A stretch of 64,000 bases of DNA from Actinoallomurus sp050942425 (lineage in GTDB: Bacteria > Actinomycetota > Actinomycetes > Streptosporangiales > Streptosporangiaceae): contig NZ_CP192063.1 in NCBI RefSeq assembly GCF_050942425.1, positions 10,354,001 through 10,418,000 on the forward strand. The letters are read 5' to 3'. The notes beneath the pieces were generated by a model. That model saw only the letters and a list, made by a program, of their open reading frames with translations. It did not search any database and was not told the origin of the DNA. The position numbers were made by a program, and so were the translations under genes. This document shows, piece by piece, positions 25,221-34,083 of this stretch (positions within the stretch are counted from its first letter, which is position 1; every line of letters starts with the position of its first letter).

Positions 25221-26828
25221 TCACTGCTTCCAGTAGACGCCACGAGGGTGGTCATAGGTATCAGAACTGCCTTGCACCCATTCGACGCCGGTCATCTCGA
25301 TACCAGTTGGTACGAGGAACAACGCGCATGGCTGGTAAGAGGAGCCCTTGGGCAGTTGGCCATTGTTGGGCGGGCTGTCCGCGCATTTGGGGAAGGCGAC
25401 GTGGGGCTGGGTCGAGATGGTGAACGCCCCGCCCGGAAGTACGGCGTCCATGTTGATCGAGGTACCGGAGAGGTCGGGGACGCCACCGCCGAGATTCTTG
25501 ACCGTGTATCGGACGTAGAAGGGCGTCATCCCGTCGGTCTGCTCGCCGGTACCGTTCAAGGCCGCGAGGTCACCGGCCGCACCTTTCTCAATCGAGGTGA
25601 CGGTGATGGCCAGTTTCTCGGCGCCGCCGTTGAGAAACGGCACCATGGCGGTCTGGCCGATCCGGAAGGTCTGGCCGGGCTTCGCCATTCCAGTCGGGGG
25701 CGTTCCCCCGGCCGACGCCGTCTGTTGCGGGCTCACCGAACCACTGCCCTGGCTCGACGGCCGTGACCGAGGCGCCCCCGATGCCGTTTTCTTCCCCGTG
25801 GAATCAGGCCACAACGCGAAGGCACCGACGCCGACCAGCGCCAGCCCTGCGAGGCACGCGCCGCCCGCGATGAGGGCACGCCGGTGATCACCTAGCGCAT
25901 CGCGTCGGCCGACGGGCCCCGAATCGGGAGATGTGTGCGCGAACGGAGGTGCGCCAGCTTGCTCCGGGCCATGGGTGCCGGTGCTGGAGCGCAAGAACGA
26001 CGCGACGTCCTGGGCGCTCGTGGGCCGGTCGGTTGGGCTCTTGGCGAGCAGGTCGAGGACCAGGCGGTCGAGATGCGGGGGTGTCTCCGGGCGCCTGAGA
26101 CTCGGTGCCGGCGGAGCCTGGTTGAGATGCTGGTACATGAGAGCATGCAGTTCGCCTCCGCTGAACGGCAGCGATCCGGTGAGCATCTCGTACACGACGC
26201 AGCCCAAGGCGTACAGGTCGGTTCGATGATCGGTAGGCTCGGCGCGGAACTGTTCGGGTGCCATGTAGCCAGGGGTCCCCAGGAAAGCGCCGTTCATGGT
26301 GAGTCGCGTCGTGGCGTTGACGAGATGCGCGATGCCGAAATCGCAGATCTTGACTCGGCCGTCCGGTGACACGAGCAGGTTCTGCGCTTTGATGTCCCGG
26401 TGGACCACTCCACGCCCATGCGCCGCGGCCAGCGCGTCGGCGATCTGTGTTGCGAATGACAGCACCTGTGGGATCGCGAGGCCACCCGGTGACGCTCCGA
26501 TGAGGGTGCGCAGGTCCCTTCCGTCGAGCAACTCCATCACCAGGAACATCGTCGCGCCGGTCGCATCCTGGTGGACGTCGACGTCGAAGACGACGGTGAT
26601 GCCGGGATGCTGCAACGCCGCTGCCGTCTCCGCTTCCCGCCGGAACCTCGCCACCGCATTCTGGTCCACGGCCAGATCGGAGGAGAGGACCTTGATGGCG
26701 ACCGCCCGCCGCAGGCGAAGGTCGGTGCCGTGCCACACCTCCCCCATCCCGCCCCGGCCGAGAGGCGCCTCCAGCTGATATCGGCCGGCGAGCACCAGCC
26801 CCGGGTTGAGCTCCAGACCGCTCCGCAT
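25221..26828 (-). CDS. Ser/Thr protein kinase with extracytoplasmic DUF4352-like domain
   Basis: 535 aa from the ATG at 26828 (AGAAGG upstream). The kinase domain spans about residues 15-275: glycine loop GRGGMGEVW, AIKV Lys, catalytic HRDIKAQN, DFGIAH, and GTPGYMAPEQ. A single membrane helix (ALIAGGACLAGLALVGVGAF) lies near residue 315, then a Ser/Pro/Gly linker and a beta-rich domain (IGQTAMVPFLNGGAEKLAIT to the C-terminus) of the DUF4352/Telokin-like type. This is a receptor-kinase topology with an outside sensor. It faces the CoxG gene tail to tail. Confidence 0.9.
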   Translation of the reverse strand: MRSGLELNPGLVLAGRYQLEAPLGRGGMGEVWHGTDLRLRRAVAIKVLSSDLAVDQNAVARFRREAETAAALQHPGITVVFDVDVHQDATGATMFLVMELLDGRDLRTLIGASPGGLAIPQVLSFATQIADALAAAHGRGVVHRDIKAQNLLVSPDGRVKICDFGIAHLVNATTRLTMNGAFLGTPGYMAPEQFRAEPTDHRTDLYALGCVVYEMLTGSLPFSGGELHALMYQHLNQAPPAPSLRRPETPPHLDRLVLDLLAKSPTDRPTSAQDVASFLRSSTGTHGPEQAGAPPFAHTSPDSGPVGRRDALGDHRRALIAGGACLAGLALVGVGAFALWPDSTGKKTASGAPRSRPSSQGSGSVSPQQTASAGGTPPTGMAKPGQTFRIGQTAMVPFLNGGAEKLAITVTSIEKGAAGDLAALNGTGEQTDGMTPFYVRYTVKNLGGGVPDLSGTSINMDAVLPGGAFTISTQPHVAFPKCADSPPNNGQLPKGSSYQPCALFLVPTGIEMTGVEWVQGSSDTYDHPRGVYWKQ

Positions 26829-27065
26829 GACCTTCTTCCCGTCCGGCGAACAATGTGATCAACGAGCAATCTAAACGATTAGCGTCTCGAATGGGGCCAG
26901 GATCGGGGCCCCTTGCGCCGCCGGGATCGCGACCGTATGGACCACACCGGCCGGCGGCCGGCACGGCCGGAGCTTGCCCTTCGCCGTCGCGTCGGCGGCG
27001 TCAGGGGGAGGTCGCGACGGCGTCGTGGACGCGCACCCGCCAGCGGCGTGCGCGTACGGCGGCAC

Positions 27066-27365
27066 GGATCTCCTCGTCTACGACCGCGCGACCCACCTGA
27101 TCGGGGACGAGACGTACGCCACGCTGCCGGCGAGACTGCGGATGAGCGTCATCGGCAACCCGGGCGTGAACAAGGCCGACTTCGAGCTGTGATGCCTCGC
27201 CGTGTCGGCGATCAACGGCTGCGGCCGCTGCCTGGAGTTTCATGAGAAGACGCTGCGCGAGCACGCTTCTCGCGGGAGCCGACCCAGGAGGGGCTGCGCA
27301 TCGCCGCCGTCGTCAACGCGGTCGCCGCCGCACTCGAGGCCGAGGGCGTGCTCACCCCGGCGTGA
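27066..27365 (+). pseudogene. ahpD: Decayed alkyl hydroperoxide reductase AhpD remnant
   Basis: The frame encodes DRATHLIGDETYATLPARLR followed by MSVIGNPGVNKADFEL, then a TGA at 27190-27192 where AhpD normally has Trp. The same frame continues CLAVSAINGCGRCLEFHEK with the CxxC site intact. A frameshift at about 27273-27276 then leads to EPTQEGLRIAAVVNAVAAA and LEAEGVLTPA before the stop at 27363. The N-terminal ~90 residues of AhpD are missing. One nonsense codon, one frameshift and a 5' truncation make it non-functional. No ahpC is nearby. Confidence 0.85.
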
Positions 27366-27428
27366 CCCGCCCGCCGCGCACCAGCCGAGGACGACCGGTC
27401 GGCGGACGCCGCCGTACGGGCCGGCCCG

Positions 27429-29000
27429 TCACTCCCACTCGATGGTGCCGGGCGGCTTGCTGGTGATGTCCACGACCACGCGGTTGATCTCGGCGACCTC
27501 GTTGGTGATGCGTGTGGAGATCCTCTGCAGCACGTCGTACGGCAGCCGCGCCCAGTCGGCGGTCATGGCGTCCTCGCTGGTCACCGGGCGCAGGACCACG
27601 GGGTGGCCGTACGTACGGCCGTCGCCCTGGACTCCGACCGAGCGGACGTCGGCGAGCAGCACGACGGGGAACTGCCAGATGTCGCGGTCGAGGCCGGCGC
27701 GCGTGAGCTCTTCGCGGGCGATCGCGTCGGCCTCGCGCAGCACGTCGAGACGCTCTCGCGTCACCGCGCCGATGATCCGGATGCCGAGGCCCGGGCCGGG
27801 GAACGGCTGGCGCCAGACGATCTCCGAGGGCAGGCCCAGCTCCTCGCCGAGCCGCCGTACCTCGTCCTTGAACAGGGTCCGCAGCGGCTCCACCAGCGAG
27901 AACTGCAGGTCCTCGGGAAGCCCGCCGACGTTGTGATGGGACTTGATGTTGGCCGCGCCGGTGCCGCCGCCGGACTCGACGACGTCCGGGTAGAGCGTGC
28001 CCTGGACGAGGAACTCCACGGCCTCGCCGTGCTCCTCGACGATCTCGCGGGCCGCCTCTTCGAAGACGCGGATGAACTCCCGGCCGATGATCTTCCGCTT
28101 GGTCTCGGGGTCGGTCACCCCGTCCAGGGCGCCGAGGAAGCGGTCGGCGGCGTCGACGACCTTCAGGTCCACGCCGGTGGCGGCCACGAAGTCCTTCTCG
28201 ACCTGTTCGGCCTCGCCCTTGCGCAGCAGCCCGTGGTCGACGAACACGCAGGTCAGCCGCGATCCGATGGCGCGCTGCACGAGCGCGCCGGCCACGGCCG
28301 AGTCGACGCCACCGGACAGCGCGCAGATCGCCCGCTTGCCGCCGACCTGGGCGCGTACGGCCTCGATGGACTCCTCGGCGATGTTGACCATCGTCCAGGA
28401 GGGCCGGCAGCCCGCGGCGGTCAGGAAGTGCTTCAGCACCGTCAGACCGTGCTCGGTGTGCATGACCTCGGGGTGGAACTGCACGCCGTACAGCCCCCGG
28501 GCGGGATCCTCCATCGCGGCGACCGGGGCACTCTCGGTGCTGGCCGTCACCGCGAAGCCGACGGGAGGCACGCTGCAGGTGACGCGGTGCGACATCCACA
28601 CCGACTGCTCGGTGGGCAGCCCCGCCAGCAGCGTGCCCTGCTCGATCACGGTGAGCGGGGTGGCGCCGTACTCGGCGATGTCGGAGTTGGCGACCGTGCC
28701 GCCGAGCTCCTTGGCCATCGCCTGGAAGCCGTAGCAGATGCCCAGCGTGGGCACCCCGGCCTCGAACAGGCCGGTGGGCACGGCCGGCGCGCCGGGCTCG
28801 TACACCGATGCGGGGCCACCGGACAGGATGATCGCCTTTGGCCGCTTGGCCAGCATCTCCTCGACCGGCATGGTCGAGGGCACGATCTCGCTGAACACGT
28901 GGCACTCGCGCACGCGACGGGCGATGAGCTGCGCGTACTGCGCGCCGAAGTCGACAACGAGGACCGTGTCGAAGGACTGCTCGACTGACTCGACGGACAC
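27429..29000 (-). CDS. guaA: GMP synthase (glutamine-hydrolysing)
   Basis: 523 aa from the GTG at 29000 (GAAAGG upstream). Residues 1-200 are the class I glutamine amidotransferase (VDFGAQYAQLIARRVRE, nucleophile in GICYGFQAM, HPEV). The ATP-pyrophosphatase domain follows with the PP-loop ALSGGVDSAV, and the GMP synthase dimerisation domain ends in KPPGTIEWE. It converts XMP to GMP in purine synthesis. It lies about 13 kb from guaB3/guaB, in the same relative order and orientation as in mycobacteria. Confidence 0.97.
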   Translation of the reverse strand: MSVESVEQSFDTVLVVDFGAQYAQLIARRVRECHVFSEIVPSTMPVEEMLAKRPKAIILSGGPASVYEPGAPAVPTGLFEAGVPTLGICYGFQAMAKELGGTVANSDIAEYGATPLTVIEQGTLLAGLPTEQSVWMSHRVTCSVPPVGFAVTASTESAPVAAMEDPARGLYGVQFHPEVMHTEHGLTVLKHFLTAAGCRPSWTMVNIAEESIEAVRAQVGGKRAICALSGGVDSAVAGALVQRAIGSRLTCVFVDHGLLRKGEAEQVEKDFVAATGVDLKVVDAADRFLGALDGVTDPETKRKIIGREFIRVFEEAAREIVEEHGEAVEFLVQGTLYPDVVESGGGTGAANIKSHHNVGGLPEDLQFSLVEPLRTLFKDEVRRLGEELGLPSEIVWRQPFPGPGLGIRIIGAVTRERLDVLREADAIAREELTRAGLDRDIWQFPVVLLADVRSVGVQGDGRTYGHPVVLRPVTSEDAMTADWARLPYDVLQRISTRITNEVAEINRVVVDITSKPPGTIEWE

Positions 29001-29214
29001 CGAGAACGCCTTTCGGAAGTCGGATCGACCCCAGTCTAGAGGCCCTCTGCCTGCGTGAACGCCGCGGCCGTCCCCACCGGCCGCGCGCGGATGCCGCAGA
29101 GACGGCGATACGTCCAGATTTCCCCGGCGCGCTTTAACCGCTTCGAGATCTTCATTTGGCAATATTTCCGGCTTCATCGCTTTTCCTCCGTCCCCCTCCC
29201 AGGAGGCCCCCCAC

Positions 29215-30126
29215 ATGCGTTCAGCCGCCGCGCTGACCGGATTCGCGTCCCTCACCCTCGCGCTGCTACCGATCAGCGCCGCGTCCGCCGCGACCGCCAC
29301 TTCCAAAACGGCCGCGTCCTCGTGCACCACCCCGTCCGCCTCCGCGCGCACCATGTCCGCGGGCGTCCACCGCCGCGACAAGAACGACGTCTCCCCCGCC
29401 CAGGCCGCCGCCCTGGACCGCGAGCTCAAGACCCTGCTCGCCCACCGCTCGCCCATCTCGATCCAGGCGACCCACAAGATCCCGGTGTACTTCCACGTCA
29501 TCCGCACCGGAAAGGGCAAGAAGGGCGACATCAGCCGCAAGCACATCGACCAGCAGATCGCCGTCATGAACAAGGCGTACGGCGGGTCGAAGACCGGCTT
29601 CTCCTTCGTCCTCAAGGGACGCGACTGGACCACGAACAGCAAATGGTTCAACGCGCCCGACACGTACGAGAAGGCGCTCAAGACGAAGCTGCACAAGGGC
29701 ACCGCGGGGACGCTCAACCTCTACAGCGCCGCGCTGCCGGACGGTCTGCTCGGCTGGTCGACGTTCCCGTGGCAGTACAAGAGCAAGCCGACGATGGACG
29801 GCGTCGTCATCCACTACGCCACGATCCCCGGCGGCTCCCTCACGCACTACAACCTCGGCCAGTCCGCGACGCACGAGACCGGACACTGGCTCGGGCTCTA
29901 CCACACCTTCGAGGGCGGCTGCGACGCGCCCGGCGACTACGTGAGCGACACCCCGGCCGAGTCCTCGCCGGCATTCAAGTGCCCGACCGGCCGGGACAGC
30001 TGCAAGGCGTCGGGCAAGGACCCGATCCACAACTTCATGGACTACTCCTACGACAGCTGCATGACGCAGTTCACCGCGGGCCAGGGCGCCCGCATGCAGA
30101 AGGAGTGGGCCGCCTACCGCGGCTGA
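29215..30126 (+). CDS. Secreted zinc metalloprotease, M43-like
   Basis: 303 aa from the ATG at 29215 (AGGAGG 8 nt upstream). Signal peptide with hydrophobic core LTLALLPISAASAAT, cleaved near residue 25. The zinc site is HETGHWLGLYH (HExxHxxGxxH) and the Met-turn is NFMDYSYDSCM. Three Cys pairs follow the zinc motif. This matches the pappalysin-type M43 family of short, secreted proteases. It is followed by a clear T-rich intrinsic terminator, so it is monocistronic. Confidence 0.93.
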   Translation: MRSAAALTGFASLTLALLPISAASAATATSKTAASSCTTPSASARTMSAGVHRRDKNDVSPAQAAALDRELKTLLAHRSPISIQATHKIPVYFHVIRTGKGKKGDISRKHIDQQIAVMNKAYGGSKTGFSFVLKGRDWTTNSKWFNAPDTYEKALKTKLHKGTAGTLNLYSAALPDGLLGWSTFPWQYKSKPTMDGVVIHYATIPGGSLTHYNLGQSATHETGHWLGLYHTFEGGCDAPGDYVSDTPAESSPAFKCPTGRDSCKASGKDPIHNFMDYSYDSCMTQFTAGQGARMQKEWAAYRG

Positions 30127-30140
30127 GCGACCCGACGACG

Positions 30141-30170
30141 AAGCGGGCGGCATCGGCCGCCCGCTTTTGT
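30141..30170 (+). terminator. Intrinsic terminator of the metalloprotease gene
   Basis: AAGCGGGCGGC (30141-30151) pairs with GCCGCCCGCTT (30156-30166) around an ATCG loop and continues into TTGT, giving an 11-bp stem with a short T-tract, 15 bp after the stop. Confidence 0.92.
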
Positions 30171-30195
30171 CATTGCCGGGGACGATACTGACCCG

Positions 30196-30900
30196 GTGGA
30201 TGCCGTCGACACCATCGCCGCCGAGCTCCGGGCCCTCGCCGATCCGGCCCGGGCCGAGCAGGAGAAGCGCTACCTCAAGAGCGACCTGGAGCACATCGGC
30301 GTGACCGTGCCGGCGATCCGCAAGCTCGCCGTCCGTGCCGCCACCGGGCTGACCCGCGAGAAGACCCTCGCCCTGACCGACCGGCTCTGGCGCCGACCGG
30401 TCCACGAGTGCCGCATGGCCGCGATCGAGGTCCTGATCCGCAACGCGCCCCTGCTGAAGGCGGACGACCTGGCGGTCGCCGAGCGGATGATCCGGGAGTC
30501 GCACACCTGGGCGTACGTCGACTTTCTCGCCATCAAGGTGGCCGGCAACCTGGTCCTACGGCACCCGCCGCTCGCCACGACCCTCGACCTGTGGGCGGCC
30601 GACGCGAACTTCTGGATCCGCCGCACGGCCATCCTGGCCCTGATCCCGGACATTCGGGCTGGCACCGGCGACCTGACCCGCCTGGCGAAGTACGGGGACG
30701 CGCTCATCGAGGAGAAGGAGTTCTTCATCCGCAAGGCGCTGGGCTGGGTGCTACGCGAGCTCTCCAAGAAGGACCCGGACTGGGTCACCACATGGGTCCG
30801 CGACCGCACCGACCGCATCTCCGGCGTCACCATCCGCGAGGCCGTCCGCCACCTCCCCGCCTACGACCGCGACGCCCTACTGACCGCCTACCGCTCCTGA
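30196..30900 (+). CDS. AlkD-like DNA alkylation repair (HEAT-like) glycosylase
   Basis: 234 aa from the GTG at 30196. All-helical HEAT-like repeat protein. It keeps the AlkD active-site segments HTWAYVDFLA (Trp and Asp corresponding to the catalytic W-x3-D) and FIRKALGWVLRE (second Trp). AlkD enzymes excise cationic N3- and N7-alkylated purines. The stop overlaps the convergent gene's end by 13 nt (30888-30900). Confidence 0.88.
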   Translation: MDAVDTIAAELRALADPARAEQEKRYLKSDLEHIGVTVPAIRKLAVRAATGLTREKTLALTDRLWRRPVHECRMAAIEVLIRNAPLLKADDLAVAERMIRESHTWAYVDFLAIKVAGNLVLRHPPLATTLDLWAADANFWIRRTAILALIPDIRAGTGDLTRLAKYGDALIEEKEFFIRKALGWVLRELSKKDPDWVTTWVRDRTDRISGVTIREAVRHLPAYDRDALLTAYRS

Positions 30901-31748
30901 CCGCCCGCGAAGAGCTCGTCGATGGAGCTCGCGACGGCGGCACGCTTGATCCATGCCTTGATCTCCTCGATATCCGTAGACGCACAGATGCGAGCGCGGG
31001 CGCTCTCCGGCAACTCGATTCGTCGAGCCTCCAGCATCGTCAGGAGGGCGTCCACCTCGCCTTCTGTTTTGCCTCGGCCGAAGTGTTCGCGGGCGAAGGG
31101 GGTGTTGACGGGCCAGGTCTTGGACACGAGCTCCTCCAGGATGCGTCGAACCGCCGGCGCGGCCATGTTGTAGGCGTGACCATAGTAATACTCAGCGTAT
31201 TCGGACGTCAGTGAAAGTAGTGCGGCCACGAACGCCTGCAGCACGGGTGCCTGTGACCCGTGCATCATCACCGCCATGGCCGCCAACTCAGGGTGCGCAG
31301 CCGCCTCTGCGGAGTCTGTGATGACCGGAACTCGGTCCGGCCCGAAAACCACGGCCTGAAAGGTATAACCGGGCAGCTTGGTCGGGAAGGACTCGGCATA
31401 GTAGGCCGCGACGCCCGGGTCGGGACAGACACACAGCACCGTCACCGGGCAGTCGAGGAACAGCCACAACGCCGCCGCATAGCGAGGCAGCTGGCGGCGC
31501 TTGCCTTCTGATTTCTCCTGCTGAGCCTCCACGATGATGCCGTGCACCGGCTTCTGCCGGGGGCCGACCGTGATCACCGTGTCGGGTTGGAAGTCCCTCG
31601 ACGGCCGGTCGTTGAAGTCGTTCGCTTCGACCTGCACGGGCACGGCGTCAGGCAGCTCGATGCCCATCAGGCCACGAAGCACCTCCACGGCGAACTCGGG
31701 ACGCTCACGGAAGAGGAGGTTGATCCTGTCATGTCGAGGGGACGGCAT
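30888..31748 (-). CDS. PD-(D/E)XK-like (Rpn-related) hypothetical protein
   Basis: 286 aa from the ATG at 31748. The N-terminal half shows a nuclease-like core: FQPDTVITV followed by HGIIVEAQQEKSEGKRRQLP, resembling the D...ExQ catalytic pattern of Rpn/PDDEXK_2 proteins. The C-terminal half is helical (EYAEYYYGHAYNMAAPAVR, EHFGRGKTEGEVDALLTMLE) as in that group. Homologues are common in actinomycetes, often in several copies. Nuclease activity is inferred only. Confidence 0.72.
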   Translation of the reverse strand: MPSPRHDRINLLFRERPEFAVEVLRGLMGIELPDAVPVQVEANDFNDRPSRDFQPDTVITVGPRQKPVHGIIVEAQQEKSEGKRRQLPRYAAALWLFLDCPVTVLCVCPDPGVAAYYAESFPTKLPGYTFQAVVFGPDRVPVITDSAEAAAHPELAAMAVMMHGSQAPVLQAFVAALLSLTSEYAEYYYGHAYNMAAPAVRRILEELVSKTWPVNTPFAREHFGRGKTEGEVDALLTMLEARRIELPESARARICASTDIEEIKAWIKRAAVASSIDELFAGGQER

Positions 31749-31881
31749 GGCACGTAAAGTTACAGCATGCTCACGCCCAGTAGTGCACTGGTTTTCGAAT
31801 CTTACGATGTTCACCGCCACCGTCGATGTCACAGATCTGGCAGACCACACAATTCGCCGGTTTCCGCCAACGACAACGCGG

Positions 31882-31916
31882 CCGGACCGGCGACGCGTTC
31901 GGCGACGCCGGTCCGG
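31882..31916 (-). terminator. Terminator-like hairpin after the HhH gene
   Basis: CCGGACCGGCG (31882-31892) pairs with CGCCGGTCCGG (31906-31916), an 11-bp stem in the 256-bp gap before the minus-strand HhH gene end. It can end transcripts of the ALDH-GMC-HhH operon. Confidence 0.6.
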
Positions 31917-32004
31917 GGTTTCGTGAGGGTACTCCCGCCCTGATCCAGGGCCGAGAGGTCCGTGGACGACGGCCGCGGAGGTGGACGGCCGGCCTGATCC
32001 GCGG

Positions 32005-32229
32005 CTACTTGCTGGCGTCCGCGAGGCGGACGATCGCCGCGGCGGCCTGGATGTACTTGTTGTGGCCCAGGTCGCCGATGGTCTTGATGTTGAACGCCTT
32101 CTTCAGGGCCTCGGCGTCGCCTTCGCTGATCCCGGCGATGGCGTCCACCGGGGCGTTGAGCAGGCCCTTGAGGTCCGTGTTCTCGTACTGCTTGTCCAGG
32201 AGCTTGTCCAGGTCGGCCAAGACTGGCAT
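32005..32229 (-). CDS. Small helix-hairpin-helix-like protein
   Basis: 74 aa from the ATG at 32229; the ATG at 32244 is an alternative, since GGAGG lies too close to the inner one. The sequence MPVLADLDKLLDKQYE begins a family of short actinobacterial proteins, and ISEGDAEALKKAF-x-IKTIGDL is an HhH-type motif like that of DUF4332 proteins. It is last in a run with the GMC oxidoreductase and aldehyde dehydrogenase genes, 124 bp beyond the GMC gene. Function unknown. Confidence 0.7.
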   Translation of the reverse strand: MPVLADLDKLLDKQYENTDLKGLLNAPVDAIAGISEGDAEALKKAFNIKTIGDLGHNKYIQAAAAIVRLADASK

Positions 32230-32353
32230 CCTCCGCACCCCCATCTGCGTCGACTGCGCGGTCCCCGCGCAGTAGGCAACCTTCCCGGAAGGTGTCATCC
32301 GGGCACGCTCGGCCGAGGAGATCCTTATTAAGGCATCGGGGACGAAAGGGAAG

Positions 32354-34075
32354 TCAGGCCGGGGTGATGGGGAGGCGGAGGGCGGCGGGGGCGTCAGCGG
32401 GGACGGCCGGGTTCTTGGGAGCGATCGGGGTGAGGCGCGCGTACGGTGCGCCGAGTGCGGGGCGGGGGTCGTCCTCGCCGCGGTTGGGCCAGAAGGCCAT
32501 GGCGCGTTCGGCCTGGGCGGTGATGGTGAGCGAGGGGTTGACGCCGAGGTTGGCCGAGACGGTGGAGCCGTCCACGATGTGCAGGCCCGGGTGGCCGTGC
32601 ACGCGGTGGTAGGGGTCGATGACGCCCTCCTCCGGGGAGTTGCCGATGGTGCAGCCGCCGATGAAGTGCGCGGTGGTCGGGATGTCGAACAGGTCGAGCC
32701 AGGTGCCGCCCGCGAAGCCGCCCACCTCCTCCGCGAGCATCCGGACCGCGCGGTGGGCCTCCGGGATCCACGTCGGGTTGGGCTCGCCGTGGCCGCGGCG
32801 GGCGCGCAGCCCGCGTCCGGTCGGTGACGGCTCCACGGTGATCGAGTTGTCGTTGGTCTGCATGACCAGCGCGATGATCGTCCGCCGTGACCAGTTGCGG
32901 AGGTTCGGCAGACGGACCAGGTCCCATGGACGCTTGGCCACCTGTCCGAGGAACCTCGCCCAGCGGGGGGCACGACCGCCGCCGTCGATGAGCAGGGAGC
33001 GGAGGGCGCCCATGGCGTTCGAGCCGGGGCCGTAGCGGGTGGGCTCGACGTGGGTGCGCTCGTCCGGGTGGAAGGACGACGTGATCGCCAGACCGCGCGA
33101 GTGGTCGTCTCCCTTGCTCCGGAAGCGTTCGGCGCCGAGGATCGCCTCGGAGTTGGTGCGGGTGCGCACGCCGAGGTGATCGGACAGGCGGGGCAGCGTC
33201 CCGGTGGTCTTCAGCCGGTGCAGCAGCCGCTGCGTGCCGTACGTCCCGGCGGCGAAGACGACGTGCTCGGCGGTGACGGTGCGCCGCCAGCGCTTCCCGC
33301 GCCGCCCGGTGCGCGTGAACTCGACCTCGTACCCGCCGCCGGGGCGCGGCCGTACGGCGGTGACGGTCGTCATCGGCATGATCTTCGCGCCTGCGTGTTC
33401 GGCGAGATAGAGGTAGTTCTCGGTGAGCATGTTCTTGGCGCCGACCCGGCAACCGGTCATGCAGGATCCGCACTCGGTGCAGGTCGCGCGGCGTGGTCCG
33501 GCGCCGCCGAAGTACGGGTCGTCGACCGGCTTCCCCGCCTCCTCGCCGAACAGAACGCCGACCGGGGTCAGGTGGAAGGTGTCGCCGCGGCCCATCCGGT
33601 CGGCGACCCGTTTGATCGCCTGGTCGGCGGAGGTCATGGTCGGGTTGGGCCGGACGCCGAGCATCCGCTTGGCCTGCGCGTAGAACGGGGTGAGCTCGGC
33701 CTTCCAGTCGGTGATGTGCCGCCACTGCGGGTCGTCGAAGAACGGCTGCGGCGGCTCGTACAGCGTGTTGGCGTAGACGAGCGATCCTCCGCCGACGCCC
33801 GCGCCCGCCATGATCAGGACCCGGGAGCCCTTCTCACCGCGCAGCAGGTGGATGCGCTGGATCCCGGTCATGCCGAGGGCGGGCGCCCAGAGGTACCGGG
33901 GCGTGCGCCACGACGTCTTGGGCAGGTCGCGGTGGCGTTCGCCGGGCGCGCCGTCGGGGTCGTCGAAGCGACGGCCGGCCTCCAGCACCGCGACGCGGTA
34001 CCCCTTCTCGGTGAGGCGCAGCGCGGTGACGCTCCCGCCGAACCCCGATCCGATCACCAGGACGTCGTAGTCCAT
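32354..34075 (-). CDS. GMC-family oxidoreductase, cholesterol-oxidase (ChoD)-like
   Basis: 573 aa from the ATG at 34075 (GGAG 6 nt upstream). The N-terminal FAD motif is GSGFGGS and the family segment AGAGVGGGSLVYANT is present. The cysteine-rich stretch CTECGSCMTGCRVGAKN is typical of ChoD-like proteins. The C-terminus has the substrate-side HFIGGCTIG and GSTVSANLGVNPSLTITAQA. Position matches M. tuberculosis choD between guaA and guaB3. It probably oxidises a steroid or other lipid alcohol; sterol activity is not shown. ALDH lies 8 bp upstream. Confidence 0.9.
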   Translation of the reverse strand: MDYDVLVIGSGFGGSVTALRLTEKGYRVAVLEAGRRFDDPDGAPGERHRDLPKTSWRTPRYLWAPALGMTGIQRIHLLRGEKGSRVLIMAGAGVGGGSLVYANTLYEPPQPFFDDPQWRHITDWKAELTPFYAQAKRMLGVRPNPTMTSADQAIKRVADRMGRGDTFHLTPVGVLFGEEAGKPVDDPYFGGAGPRRATCTECGSCMTGCRVGAKNMLTENYLYLAEHAGAKIMPMTTVTAVRPRPGGGYEVEFTRTGRRGKRWRRTVTAEHVVFAAGTYGTQRLLHRLKTTGTLPRLSDHLGVRTRTNSEAILGAERFRSKGDDHSRGLAITSSFHPDERTHVEPTRYGPGSNAMGALRSLLIDGGGRAPRWARFLGQVAKRPWDLVRLPNLRNWSRRTIIALVMQTNDNSITVEPSPTGRGLRARRGHGEPNPTWIPEAHRAVRMLAEEVGGFAGGTWLDLFDIPTTAHFIGGCTIGNSPEEGVIDPYHRVHGHPGLHIVDGSTVSANLGVNPSLTITAQAERAMAFWPNRGEDDPRPALGAPYARLTPIAPKNPAVPADAPAALRLPITPA

Positions 34076-34083
34076 CTGCGCTC

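Noticed and set aside
27190..27192. Selenocysteine TGA in ahpD
   Set aside because: Family members have Trp here, no SECIS-like structure was seen, and a frameshift follows.
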